From Pseudopedobacter sp035496935 (lineage in GTDB: Bacteria > Bacteroidota > Bacteroidia > Sphingobacteriales > Sphingobacteriaceae): 64,000 nucleotides of DNA. Below the pieces are notes generated by a model. It worked only from the letters and a program-made list of their open reading frames with translations, was not told where the DNA came from and did not search any database. The stretch covers positions 124,001-188,000 of the forward strand of contig DATJED010000018.1 of the NCBI GenBank assembly GCA_035496935.1, read 5' to 3'. The position numbers and the translations under genes were made by a program. Within the stretch, counting starts at the first letter, position 1; the number at the start of each line of letters is the position of its first letter. This document shows positions 1-8,820 of the stretch, piece after piece.

Positions 1-827
1 GGGGCGGTAAAAACGCATCATTCCATCACAACCTCATGGCAAACCACGATAGTCGCAATCCGCGATTTGGCGAGTATGCCGGCGCTGCATTTGCATTGAC
101 CGATTTAGTGGATTACCGCAATAACGTGATCTACAATTGGGGCAATAACAGCTCTTACGGTGGCGAAGCGATGAATATCAATCTCGTAAATAACTACTAT
201 AAGCCGGGTCCCGCAAGTGGCAAAAAAGATCGGATTTTTTCTATCGATAAAAATAAAAACGTGGGTACAGAGGTTTACGATATCTGGGGCAAGTTTTTTA
301 TCGACGGTAATTATGTAGAAGGCAGTACAAACGCAACCAATGACAATTGGACTTACGGCGTATTCAGTCAGTTCCATAGTAGCTACGGCACCGTTTCCGA
401 GACAGACAAAACCGCTATGAAGTTGAGCAGTCCGCATCCTACCAATCACAATGTTACTACCCAAACAGCCCAAAAAGCCTACGAAAGTGTGCTGAATTAT
501 GCGGGCGCTTCCTTAAAAAGAGACCCCATAGATACTCGGACTATTTTACATGCCCGGAACGGAACTTTTTATAAATCAGGCTCGAACGGAAGCACTAATG
601 GAATTATTGATACCCAGGCTGATGTTGGCGGATGGCCAGAACTCGCCTCGGCACCTGCGCCAAAAGATACCGATAACGACGGAATGCCGGATGCTTGGGA
701 AACAGAAAAGAAACTTGATCCAAAAGTAGCCAATGCTGCCAATTATGATTTAAGTACAGGCTATACCAACATCGAAGTTTATATCAACAGTTTAGTTAAG
801 GACATTACAGATAACCAGCTCAAGTAA
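1..827 (+). CDS. Pectate lyase, PL1 family (5' end outside window)
   Basis: This is the C-terminal part of a secreted polysaccharide lyase that cleaves polygalacturonate by beta-elimination. The reading frame is open from base 3 to the left edge, so the first ATG (base 36) is internal. The residues before it (GGKNASFHHNLM) align with GGRHASFHHNLI in the full-length lyase at 2421-5009. The parallel beta-helix strand NNVIYNWGNN is also shared. Near the C-terminus (about bases 665-691) is a calcium-binding-type DTDNDGMPD motif, usual after PL1 domains in Bacteroidota. Unlike its neighbour, it ends about 50 residues later with no T9SS sorting domain. It may therefore be a lipoprotein or periplasmic; the missing N-terminus would tell. 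It heads the pectin cluster. Family call is firm; localisation is unknown. Confidence 0.88.
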   Translation, partial: GGKNASFHHNLMANHDSRNPRFGEYAGAAFALTDLVDYRNNVIYNWGNNSSYGGEAMNINLVNNYYKPGPASGKKDRIFSIDKNKNVGTEVYDIWGKFFIDGNYVEGSTNATNDNWTYGVFSQFHSSYGTVSETDKTAMKLSSPHPTNHNVTTQTAQKAYESVLNYAGASLKRDPIDTRTILHARNGTFYKSGSNGSTNGIIDTQADVGGWPELASAPAPKDTDNDGMPDAWETEKKLDPKVANAANYDLSTGYTNIEVYINSLVKDITDNQLK

Positions 828-868
828 TGAAAAATTTTAAATTAATATGTTCGGAATAAGCAAGTTGT

Positions 869-1195
869 GGCTGTTTTCCGTTCAATCCAGCCCGAGCACA
901 GACCAATGTTGACCTCTTTTTTCGACATCAGAACTTTGCGGGATAGATGAAGGGAATAAAAGCACTTCCTTTGATAGCAAAGGGCGTAGTCGAGAGTTTA
1001 TTCAATTTATTAATTGTTTTTTAAAGGCTTTCATGTGTTCGCTCCGCTCGGGTTTTGTTTACTTTTTTGCGGAAAAAATTGCGAAGCACTCTTGAATGCC
1101 AAACAGTGCAATAAAAAAGGAATGAAAAAAGTAAATGCCAATGCCCGGCATGAGGGCAGGCGAGACTGTGCTGAAAAGGCATTAGAGGTAAAATT
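869..1195. repeat. Dispersed intergenic repeat, copy A
   Basis: This stretch fills most of the 400 bp gap between the PL1 and CE8 genes. It is clearly related to 10538-10762. Shared blocks include CGTTCAATCCAGC, AGAACTTTGCGG, AGCACTTCCTT, TAGCAAAGGGCGTAGTCGAG, TTTGTTTACTTTTTTGCGG and GCCCGGCATGAGGGCAGG, in the same order and orientation. Copy A is longer: it has extra sequence at about 1001-1050, and about 48 bases between TTTACTTTTTTGCGG and AAAGTAAATGCC. No coding frame with protein character is seen, so this is a non-coding dispersed element. Confidence 0.75.
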
Positions 1196-1227
1196 CATAT
1201 TTAATAAACCCAAGATCAACTCAAATA

Positions 1228-2172
1228 ATGAAAAGCACATTAACTCTTCTGTTTTCTTTAATACTGGCGGTAGTTGCATTTGCAAAGCCTTACGATTATA
1301 TAGTTGCTACCGATGGTTCTGGAAATTTTAAAACCGTACAGGAAGCGGTAAATGCTGTTGCTGATAGCTCCGATAAGATTTCTGTCATCTATATCAAAAA
1401 CGGGATTTACAAAGAAAAAATTACCATCCCGGCAGCTAAGAAAAACATAAAATTCATAGGCGAGGATAGGCATAAAACCATCCTTACCTATGATGATTAT
1501 GCAAGCAAACTGGGCGCTAATGGAAAAAATATTGGCACATCAGGCTCTTCTTCTATTTACATTTATAGTAACGGTTTTTCTGCCGAGAACATCACATTTG
1601 AAAATTCTGCAGGTACTGTTGGGCAGGCAGTAGCGGTTTGGGTTGCTGGGGATAAAGCGCATTTTAAAAATTGTAGGTTTTTGGGTTTTCAGGATACACT
1701 TTATACTTACGGAGCCGGAAGCCGTCAGTTTTATGAAGACTGCTATATCGAAGGAACTACGGATTTCATTTTCGGTTCGGCAACAGCGCTATTTAAAAAT
1801 TGTGAAATTTTCTGCAAAAAAGGTGGTCAGTTTATTACGGCGGCTTCAACACCCCAAACCTCCAAATTCGGATATGTGTTTTTAAACTGCAAAATCTTTG
1901 GGCAAGATGGAATTTCCTATTATTTAGGAAGACCGTGGAGACCTTATGCAAAAGTAGTTTATATCAACTGCGAAATGCCGGCATTCATCAAACCCGAAGG
2001 TTGGGATTTTTGGGGAAAAGAAGAAAACAAAACTACCGCTTTTTACGCCGAATATCAAAACTCGGGCCCGGGTTTTAAACCGAAATCTAGGGTAAAATGG
2101 TCTCATCAATTATCAGATGAACAGGCAAAAGACTACACACAAAACAATATTTTAGGCAACTGGTTCCCGTAA
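1228..2172 (+). CDS. Pectinesterase, CE8 family
   Basis: Pectin methylesterase that removes methyl esters from homogalacturonan so that pectate lyases can act. The 314-residue protein begins with a signal peptide of about 19 residues ending VVAFA, followed by the family start VATDGSGNFKTVQEAV. Active-site motifs of CE8 are all visible: QAVAVWV (about 132-138), GFQDTLY with the acid/base Asp (about 156), TTDFIFG with the nucleophile Asp (about 178), and YLGRPW with the substrate Arg and Trp (about 235 and 237). It is a single-domain enzyme of usual length with no sorting domain, so it is probably periplasmic. It lies between two PL1 lyases in the same direction. Confidence 0.93.
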   Translation: MKSTLTLLFSLILAVVAFAKPYDYIVATDGSGNFKTVQEAVNAVADSSDKISVIYIKNGIYKEKITIPAAKKNIKFIGEDRHKTILTYDDYASKLGANGKNIGTSGSSSIYIYSNGFSAENITFENSAGTVGQAVAVWVAGDKAHFKNCRFLGFQDTLYTYGAGSRQFYEDCYIEGTTDFIFGSATALFKNCEIFCKKGGQFITAASTPQTSKFGYVFLNCKIFGQDGISYYLGRPWRPYAKVVYINCEMPAFIKPEGWDFWGKEENKTTAFYAEYQNSGPGFKPKSRVKWSHQLSDEQAKDYTQNNILGNWFP

Positions 2173-2420
2173 CTTGGTCTTTACTTTTATCCGTTATCGA
2201 TTTGATTAGAACCCACTTAATCAAGCATATAATTCTGTATTAAGAATTGGATGTTTTTTTATCAGTTTTTAATCCCTATAAACCAATTTTTGTACCTTTT
2301 ATAACCGCCCTGCAATTAGTTTTGATACAGCTAATTAAGCCAAAAAACTAATTATTAACCGGTAACGTAAAGTACGACGCTAAGTACTCATGTTGCCCAT
2401 TTCATTTTATCCTAAATTAT

Positions 2421-5009
2421 ATGAAAAGTAAATTACTCGGCATTTTTTGTTGTATAATAATCTTATTTGGCGTTTTTATAACGGTAAATGCACAAACAAA
2501 ATCCTTTCCAGGTGCGGAAGGCGTAGGGGCGTTTACCTCTGGCGGTAGAGGAACATCAGCAATACCGACCACAGTTTTTGAGGTCACAAATTTAACCGAC
2601 GTAAACAGCCCCGGTAGTTTGCGTTATGCTTTATCAGCATCAGCAACTTATAGAACCATCGTGTTTAGGGTTTCAGGCACTATTCACCTTAATTCAAGAT
2701 TATCCATTAAAGGCAATACTACAATTGCTGGCCAAACAGCACCAGGTGGTGGTATTTGTATAGCAGATTATCCAGTTTCAATCGGTGGCGATAACGTGAT
2801 TATCCGGTACCTACGTTTTAGGATGGGTGATAAAAATCAGAATAAAGGCATGGTTGACGGTAGCGGTGGAGATGATGCATTGGGAGATTTAGGGCATAAA
2901 AACATCATCATCGATCATTGTTCGGTAAGCTGGAGCACCGACGAGGCGCTTACCGTTTATAGAGGCGACAGTGTTACCCTACAATGGAACTTAATTTCGG
3001 AACCTTTAAACTATTCATACCATTTCGAAACCGGCGATACTGATTTTGAACATCATGGCTATGGTGGAATTTGGGGAGGTCGCCATGCTTCATTTCATCA
3101 CAATTTAATTGCGAGCGCTAAAAACCGTTGTCCAAGGTTTTCTGGAGTTTACAATGGCATCGCCGATACCTGTGATTTTAGAAACAACGTAATTTATAAC
3201 TGGGGAATCAACAATATTTACGGTGGAGAAGGCGGTTTTTACAATGTTGTAAACAACTATTTCAAAAAAGGGCCGAGTACCACCAGCAGGCCTTACCAAA
3301 TGGTAGGTGTTGATTATAGCGATACCCAGCCTTATGCAAAATATTATTTGACCGGCAATTACATGGTTGGCGCTCCTGCTTTCACCGCATCAAACTGGAA
3401 AAGCGTAACCATGAAAAGCGGTTCATTGGCCGATACCATTCAGTCAAAAGTAAGCACTCCGTTTGTAGCGCCTGTTTTGGCATCGGAAACCAGTGCCGAG
3501 CAAGCTTATATAGACGTATTGGCAAATGTGGGCGCAACGTTGCCAGCTCGAGATACCTTGGACCAACGTATCATAAACGATGTGCGCAACGGAACCGGCA
3601 GGATTATAGATGTACAGGGCGGTTTTCCGCATGGTACGGCTTATGCTTTAACCGTAAATGCGTGGCCTACTTTGGCATCCACCACGCCCCCGGTTGATAC
3701 AGATCATGACGGAATGCCAGATGTTTATGAATCAGCGAACGCACTGGATCTGAATGATCCTTCCGATAGAAACATCCGTAATTCGGATGGATACACCAAC
3801 CTGGAGGTCTACCTAAATACTATTGTAGCTAGCAACGAACCACCAAATCCTGGAGCAACAACATTTTCTGCCACATGGCCTTTAGTCTCGGATCAGGAGG
3901 CGGCGCCCGTAACCGGCGATGTGATTGCTACCGCCCAAACCACAGATCCAAACATGACAGTGAAGAACTACGCAAGTTTTAGCGCCGGAAGTGCGAATGA
4001 CGGAAGTTTTGTGCCTTATACAGCTCAACGGGTTTATCCTAACGGAGGGAACACAAGCACCCCTATAGGCTGGCCAGCAAACCAATCTGATGACGTGAGC
4101 AACCAGTGGGTTGAATATAAAGTACAGCCAGCGGGCGGCAAGGACTTAAAAGTTACCGACATAAGTTTAGATTTTGGTCCGTCTGGAAGCACCGCTACCA
4201 TGAAAGCCAACCTAGAATATTCATTGGATAATTTTGCTACGCCCGGTGTTAAGCTTAACGGAGATACGCCAATTACTTTACCGGCCCTGGTGAAAAACGA
4301 CAACAGTTACTTAAACATAGCCTATGCGGGACTGGATATTAAGGTAAAAGCCGGAGCTACTTTTTCGTTACGGGTATATCCGTGGTGGCCTTTAGGAGAC
4401 GGAAGTGCTACTAAGTATCTGGTAGAAAAAAATGTGGTCATCTCAGGCGAAAGCTCGGCTACCTTACCGCTCGATTTTTTAAGTTTTGACGCTTTATTAA
4501 ATAAAACTACAACTACAAATAAAGTCGATTTAAACTGGCAAACTACTAATGAAATAAATGTTTCCAGTTTCGAAATACAGAAAAGTACAGACGGCGAACT
4601 GTTTACCACTATCGGAACCTTAAGCGCAAAAAATACAGCCGGAACGCATCGTTATTATTTTTCTGACAAAAATTCTTCCGAAGGCGTATCATACTATAAA
4701 ATAAAGCAGTTGGATATCAACGGGGATTTTAAATTCAGTAAAGTCATTTTTATTACCAATAATGCCGTTCAGCATTTAAACGTTTATCCCAACCCAGTAA
4801 AAGAAGGATTTACTTTAAACCACCAACCTTCATCGGCGGGAGCGCAGATAAATATCACCAGCCTTAAAGGAGATGTTTTAATCAATATTGGCTCACGAAC
4901 TGGGAGCACATTTGATCAAGTTAACGTATCTAATTTGCCCGCAGGCTATTACATAGTAACCTTTATCAACCAAAATAAAAAAGAGTCTGTTCAGTTCGTT
5001 AAAAAATAA
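2421..5009 (+). CDS. Pectate lyase PL1 with T9SS sorting domain
   Basis: Secreted pectate lyase, 862 residues. Layout: signal peptide (1-25, ending VNAQ); PL1 beta-helix domain (about 28-420) with the Asp-rich calcium and active-site region DHCSVSWSTDEAL and the conserved NRCPRFSG; calcium-binding-type DTDHDGMPD (about 425); a beta-rich region of about 470-680 that resembles a carbohydrate-binding module; an FnIII-like module (about 685-785, containing LNWQTTNEINVSSFEI); and a type A T9SS C-terminal sorting domain (about 790-862, starting LNVYPNPV, ending QFVKK). The last two modules resemble those of the next gene. The sorting domain predicts export through the PorU/PorV system also encoded in this window and attachment to the cell surface. 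Only 48 bp separate it from the CE8 gene, so the two are probably co-transcribed. Confidence 0.92.
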   Translation: MKSKLLGIFCCIIILFGVFITVNAQTKSFPGAEGVGAFTSGGRGTSAIPTTVFEVTNLTDVNSPGSLRYALSASATYRTIVFRVSGTIHLNSRLSIKGNTTIAGQTAPGGGICIADYPVSIGGDNVIIRYLRFRMGDKNQNKGMVDGSGGDDALGDLGHKNIIIDHCSVSWSTDEALTVYRGDSVTLQWNLISEPLNYSYHFETGDTDFEHHGYGGIWGGRHASFHHNLIASAKNRCPRFSGVYNGIADTCDFRNNVIYNWGINNIYGGEGGFYNVVNNYFKKGPSTTSRPYQMVGVDYSDTQPYAKYYLTGNYMVGAPAFTASNWKSVTMKSGSLADTIQSKVSTPFVAPVLASETSAEQAYIDVLANVGATLPARDTLDQRIINDVRNGTGRIIDVQGGFPHGTAYALTVNAWPTLASTTPPVDTDHDGMPDVYESANALDLNDPSDRNIRNSDGYTNLEVYLNTIVASNEPPNPGATTFSATWPLVSDQEAAPVTGDVIATAQTTDPNMTVKNYASFSAGSANDGSFVPYTAQRVYPNGGNTSTPIGWPANQSDDVSNQWVEYKVQPAGGKDLKVTDISLDFGPSGSTATMKANLEYSLDNFATPGVKLNGDTPITLPALVKNDNSYLNIAYAGLDIKVKAGATFSLRVYPWWPLGDGSATKYLVEKNVVISGESSATLPLDFLSFDALLNKTTTTNKVDLNWQTTNEINVSSFEIQKSTDGELFTTIGTLSAKNTAGTHRYYFSDKNSSEGVSYYKIKQLDINGDFKFSKVIFITNNAVQHLNVYPNPVKEGFTLNHQPSSAGAQINITSLKGDVLINIGSRTGSTFDQVNVSNLPAGYYIVTFINQNKKESVQFVKK

Positions 5010-5057
5010 CAGGCTCTAACCAAAAACAACCAATTAAATAACCAATTATTAAACATT

Positions 5058-8000
5058 ATGAAAAGAAAACTTTACTTGTTATTCTTATTTTTCGTTTGTG
5101 TAGGAAAACTGAAAGCGCAGGAAGAAAAACTCCTGTATTCAACTGATTTTCAAGATTGGGATGCTGTAACTTCCACTACAGAAAAAACAGTAGAGAAAGC
5201 AACAGATTTCTCTAACGAACAATTGTTCTTCAAATTTTTTCAGGTGAATGTCGTTCCAACGGCAGGGGACGCAACCCGATTTGTTTATCCGCCGAACACC
5301 CCAACAGCTGGAGGTACACAAGTTAGCTTAGGCTATGCCCAATCACAAAAAAACCAACCATCATACATTATTCTTTCGTCTTTAAACTCTATTACTAAAG
5401 TAGTGTTTAAACATGGTGCAACCGGTAGCGGTAGAGGCTACAAGCTCTGGAAAAAGAACAGCACAGATGCTGACTGGGTATTGGTGTCTTCAGCGGCAGC
5501 TAACCCTGCGGCAGGGCAAGAGGTTACCGGGATTATTAACGAAACCAACGTAGTTTTAAAGTTTACAAACGTTAAAGAAACAGAAAATGGCTATCTGTTT
5601 GATCTTAAAATTTATGGTAACTATACTTTTGTAGCTCCCCAAATGCTAACCACAGCTGTAAATGTCGCTAATTCAGGCACTATCGCTCGTTTTCCGGATA
5701 GCGATAAATACGAAAAAGACATGGCCGTAAAACTAATGGCTACGGCAAATATTGGTTACGAGTTTGTAAAATGGGTGGATGCCGCTAATGGCGATGCAGA
5801 CTTATCTACGGATAATCCTTATACCGTAACCATGAGTTCGGCCAAAAATATTAAAGCTGTTTTTAAATCGGTAGTGCTCCGTAATTTTACGCTTAACGTA
5901 GTAGGGTCGACTTGGGGCAAGGTTCAACTTAGTCCTGAGCCTGTTGGTGGGCAATATCAAGACGGTACAGAGGTTACTATGACGGCCATCTCTAATCAAG
6001 TCACCACATTCAGCTACTGGGAAAATAATTCTACTGCTCCTCAACGGACAGTTATCGTAAACTCAGATGTAAATTATACTGCAACCTTTGATGAAATTCC
6101 GTTTATAGTAGGTTGGGATTTTAAAGATCAAGCGACTAAGCAAGGTAAAACAGCACCGTTCTATTCAGAATCAACAAACACAGGAGTCATTTCGGCTTAT
6201 CAGCCTGATGGAACTCCAATAAACTGGCTTGCGAACGCTGGCAGTTTTTCTCCGTCGTACCCTAACGCAAGGTTATGGACATCCGGAGCGGATTTTGCAA
6301 CCACTCGACGTTATTATAAAGCTTCGTTCTCAACAGTTGGATATAAGAACATTCAGATAAAGTCAATGATGACTGCCAATTATCAGGCTTATTCTGTTCA
6401 AAAACTACAGTATTCTTTAGATGATGTTACCTATCATAATGTTGCAAGTGTTGATATTACCACGGCATATAATAGCACTTGGGCAGATTTAAATGCAACT
6501 TTACCGGTTGATGCAGAAGGCCAAACCCGTGTTTACCTGAAATGGATTGGCGATACTTCTAGTCCAGTTCTTGGAGACGCCACCGACGCTGACGGAACAG
6601 CCATCACTAACATTTTTGTTTTCGCTGATAAAGAAATTGTAAACGATACTGATGCGCCACTTTTAGTGTCTACTGTACCAGTTGAAGCGTCTTCTACAGC
6701 CACAGTGAATGGATCTGTAGTTTTAACTTTTAACGAAAAAGTGAAAGCAGGTGCAGGGGATATCAGTTTAGACGGAAAAACGCTTACCGGTGTGTTTGGC
6801 TCAAAAACAGCAACTTTTACTTATGAAAAGTTGAACTATGATACAGAATACACTTTAACGGTACCAGCAGGTGCCCTAACCGACCAATCGGGAAATGCTT
6901 TTGCAGGTACAACGCTTACTTTTAAAACAGGAGTAAGATCAGAACCAACCAAGAAACTATTTGATGCAGTAGTTGCAAAAGACGGTTCCGGAGATTACCT
7001 CTCCGTTATCGATGCTATTGCCGCTGCACCAACTGGCCGTACTACACCTTGGTTAATCTATATTAAGAACGGTAAATACACAGGCCATCACGATATCCCG
7101 GCTACAAAAACATTTATTCATTTGATTGGGCAAAGCAGAGATGGGGTAATTATTTCCGATAATCGTTTATCAGGAGATGATGGACATGGGACAACCGTAT
7201 ACTCAGTAGACCTAGGAGCTACTATGGTTGTAAACTCTACGGATTGTTATTTTGAGAATATCACTTTAGAAAATAGTTTCGGCTACGAGCAGCAAGCCGG
7301 GCCTCAAGCTTTAGCTTTATACTCTAAAACAGACAGGTTTACCATGAACCATTGCTGGTTAAGGAGTTATCAGGACACCTATTTAACCGCTTACAACAGC
7401 ATTACAGCCAGGCATTATATTAAAGATACCAGAGTTGAGGGCGCAGTAGATTTTATTTACGGGAGTGGAAATGTATTTTTTGATAAAGATACCATTACCG
7501 TTACTCGCGATGCGGGCGGATATATTGTAGCACCGAATCATCTTGAAGGTACAGAATGGGGTTATGTTTTTAGCAACTGTATCATCAATAAATCAGTTGT
7601 ACCTTCTGTGACAACATATTTGGGCCGTCCGTGGCATAATGCTCCTAAAACCGTATTTATCAATGCTAAATTAGGTCAGAATACAAGTATTTATGCTTCA
7701 GGCTGGTATTATAAAATGGGTGCAATCCCGGCAGTTTTTGCAGATTACAACACCATGGATGCAAATGGAAACCCGGTAGATTTAAGTCAGCGTATTTCTG
7801 ATTATCAATATGACGATAACGGTACTACTGTTTATGGTACTGCAAAAAGTAGTTTAACAGATGCGGAAGCTGCAACTTATACCTACGAGAACGTAATATT
7901 AAAAAGTGGAGACACTTGGGATCCTCGTTTAATGGCAGAGGCTCCTAACCAGCCTGCGAATCTACAGTTGAGTGGCAAAGATTTAACTTGGGATGCCGTG

Positions 8001-8711
8001 TCTTACACCAGGTTATATATAGTATTTAGGAATAATAACGTATTAGGATTTACACTTAATAACCAATTTACCGATGCAACTGCCGTTCCTAATACCAGCT
8101 ACAAATACACCGTACAGGCAGTGGGCGAGTTTGGGGCGCTTAGTAAACTGGCCAATCCGGTTGAAATATTACCTTTAAAATTCCTTACTTTTAAAGCAAC
8201 GGCGACAAAAGAACTAGCTCCAAGGGTAAACCTAACTTGGTCAACTACAAACGAAGTAAACACAGCTATGTTTGGAGTTGAACGCAGTGGCGATGGTAAA
8301 GTATTTACTCAAATTGGAACGGTTAATTCTTTAAATACGGCAGGTATTCATAACTATAGCTTTGTTGACCAAAATCCGCTTGATGGTAGTTCTTATTATC
8401 GCTTAAACCAAATTGATTTGGACGGTAAAAATGCTTATAGTGATTTAAGATCAATAAACTTGGCGAGCGGAATAAATTTGGTTTTATATCCAAATCCTGT
8501 TTCAAACGAGTTAAATATAATCCATGCAAAGGCTATGGTAAATGCTAACGTAGGGCTTGTTGCCACAAACGGCAAAAAAGTCCTGAACTTACCGGTAGCA
8601 ATTTCATCAACAAATACTAAAATTAATTTAAACGGACTTTCGCCGGGTACTTATATTTTGGTTTTTGAAAACGGCTCAGAAAAACAGGTTTCTAAATTTA
8701 TTAAAAGATAG
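5058..8711 (+). CDS. Large multidomain pectinesterase CE8 with T9SS sorting domain
   Basis: Surface-exposed pectin methylesterase of 1217 residues. Visible modules: signal peptide (1-20); N-terminal beta-sandwich region (to about 200); two InlB-B-type repeats (about 200-350, with GYEFVKW and FSYWEN); another beta-rich region; a Big_5 Ig-like domain (about 531-624, DAPLLVSTVP to TLTFKTG); CE8 catalytic domain (about 634-957) with SYQDTYL, GAVDFIYGSG and YLGRPWH; an FnIII-type domain (about 961-1036); an FnIII-like linker (WSTTNEVNTAMFGVERS); and a type A sorting domain (starting LVLYPNPV, ending KFIKR). All CE8 catalytic residues are in place. The many accessory domains suggest a long stalk holding the enzyme away from the membrane. 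Terminators follow directly. Confidence 0.92.
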   Translation: MKRKLYLLFLFFVCVGKLKAQEEKLLYSTDFQDWDAVTSTTEKTVEKATDFSNEQLFFKFFQVNVVPTAGDATRFVYPPNTPTAGGTQVSLGYAQSQKNQPSYIILSSLNSITKVVFKHGATGSGRGYKLWKKNSTDADWVLVSSAAANPAAGQEVTGIINETNVVLKFTNVKETENGYLFDLKIYGNYTFVAPQMLTTAVNVANSGTIARFPDSDKYEKDMAVKLMATANIGYEFVKWVDAANGDADLSTDNPYTVTMSSAKNIKAVFKSVVLRNFTLNVVGSTWGKVQLSPEPVGGQYQDGTEVTMTAISNQVTTFSYWENNSTAPQRTVIVNSDVNYTATFDEIPFIVGWDFKDQATKQGKTAPFYSESTNTGVISAYQPDGTPINWLANAGSFSPSYPNARLWTSGADFATTRRYYKASFSTVGYKNIQIKSMMTANYQAYSVQKLQYSLDDVTYHNVASVDITTAYNSTWADLNATLPVDAEGQTRVYLKWIGDTSSPVLGDATDADGTAITNIFVFADKEIVNDTDAPLLVSTVPVEASSTATVNGSVVLTFNEKVKAGAGDISLDGKTLTGVFGSKTATFTYEKLNYDTEYTLTVPAGALTDQSGNAFAGTTLTFKTGVRSEPTKKLFDAVVAKDGSGDYLSVIDAIAAAPTGRTTPWLIYIKNGKYTGHHDIPATKTFIHLIGQSRDGVIISDNRLSGDDGHGTTVYSVDLGATMVVNSTDCYFENITLENSFGYEQQAGPQALALYSKTDRFTMNHCWLRSYQDTYLTAYNSITARHYIKDTRVEGAVDFIYGSGNVFFDKDTITVTRDAGGYIVAPNHLEGTEWGYVFSNCIINKSVVPSVTTYLGRPWHNAPKTVFINAKLGQNTSIYASGWYYKMGAIPAVFADYNTMDANGNPVDLSQRISDYQYDDNGTTVYGTAKSSLTDAEAATYTYENVILKSGDTWDPRLMAEAPNQPANLQLSGKDLTWDAVSYTRLYIVFRNNNVLGFTLNNQFTDATAVPNTSYKYTVQAVGEFGALSKLANPVEILPLKFLTFKATATKELAPRVNLTWSTTNEVNTAMFGVERSGDGKVFTQIGTVNSLNTAGIHNYSFVDQNPLDGSSYYRLNQIDLDGKNAYSDLRSINLASGINLVLYPNPVSNELNIIHAKAMVNANVGLVATNGKKVLNLPVAISSTNTKINLNGLSPGTYILVFENGSEKQVSKFIKR

Positions 8712-8723
8712 TTCAGAAATAAA

Positions 8724-8762
8724 TAAGGTGCATAATTCATTTTACTGAATTTATGCACCTTA
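8724..8762 (+). terminator. Hairpin after the pectin cluster
   Basis: A 12 bp perfect stem (TAAGGTGCATAA paired with TTATGCACCTTA) lies 12 bp after the CE8 stop codon. It lacks a long T-run, so it may act as a 3' processing or stabilising hairpin in front of the stronger terminator that follows. Confidence 0.6.
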
Positions 8763-8771
8763 TGTTTTATT

Positions 8772-8807
8772 AACCTTCCTGCTTAATTAAGTTAGGAAGG
8801 TTTTTTT
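8772..8807 (+). terminator. Rho-independent terminator
   Basis: A perfect 9 bp stem AACCTTCCT/AGGAAGGTT is followed by seven T residues. It ends the pectin operon just before the convergent pgi gene. Confidence 0.85.
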
Positions 8808-8820
8808 ATCCATTTGGGGA

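Noticed and set aside
1014..1331. A 105-codon frame across copy A of the repeat and the CE8 start
   Set aside because: It overlaps the well-supported CE8 gene in another frame and has repeat-derived, low-complexity composition.
2340..2400. An AAGTAC direct repeat upstream of the large PL1 gene as a regulator site
   Set aside because: The repeated unit is only about six bases and is not seen upstream of the other pectin genes.
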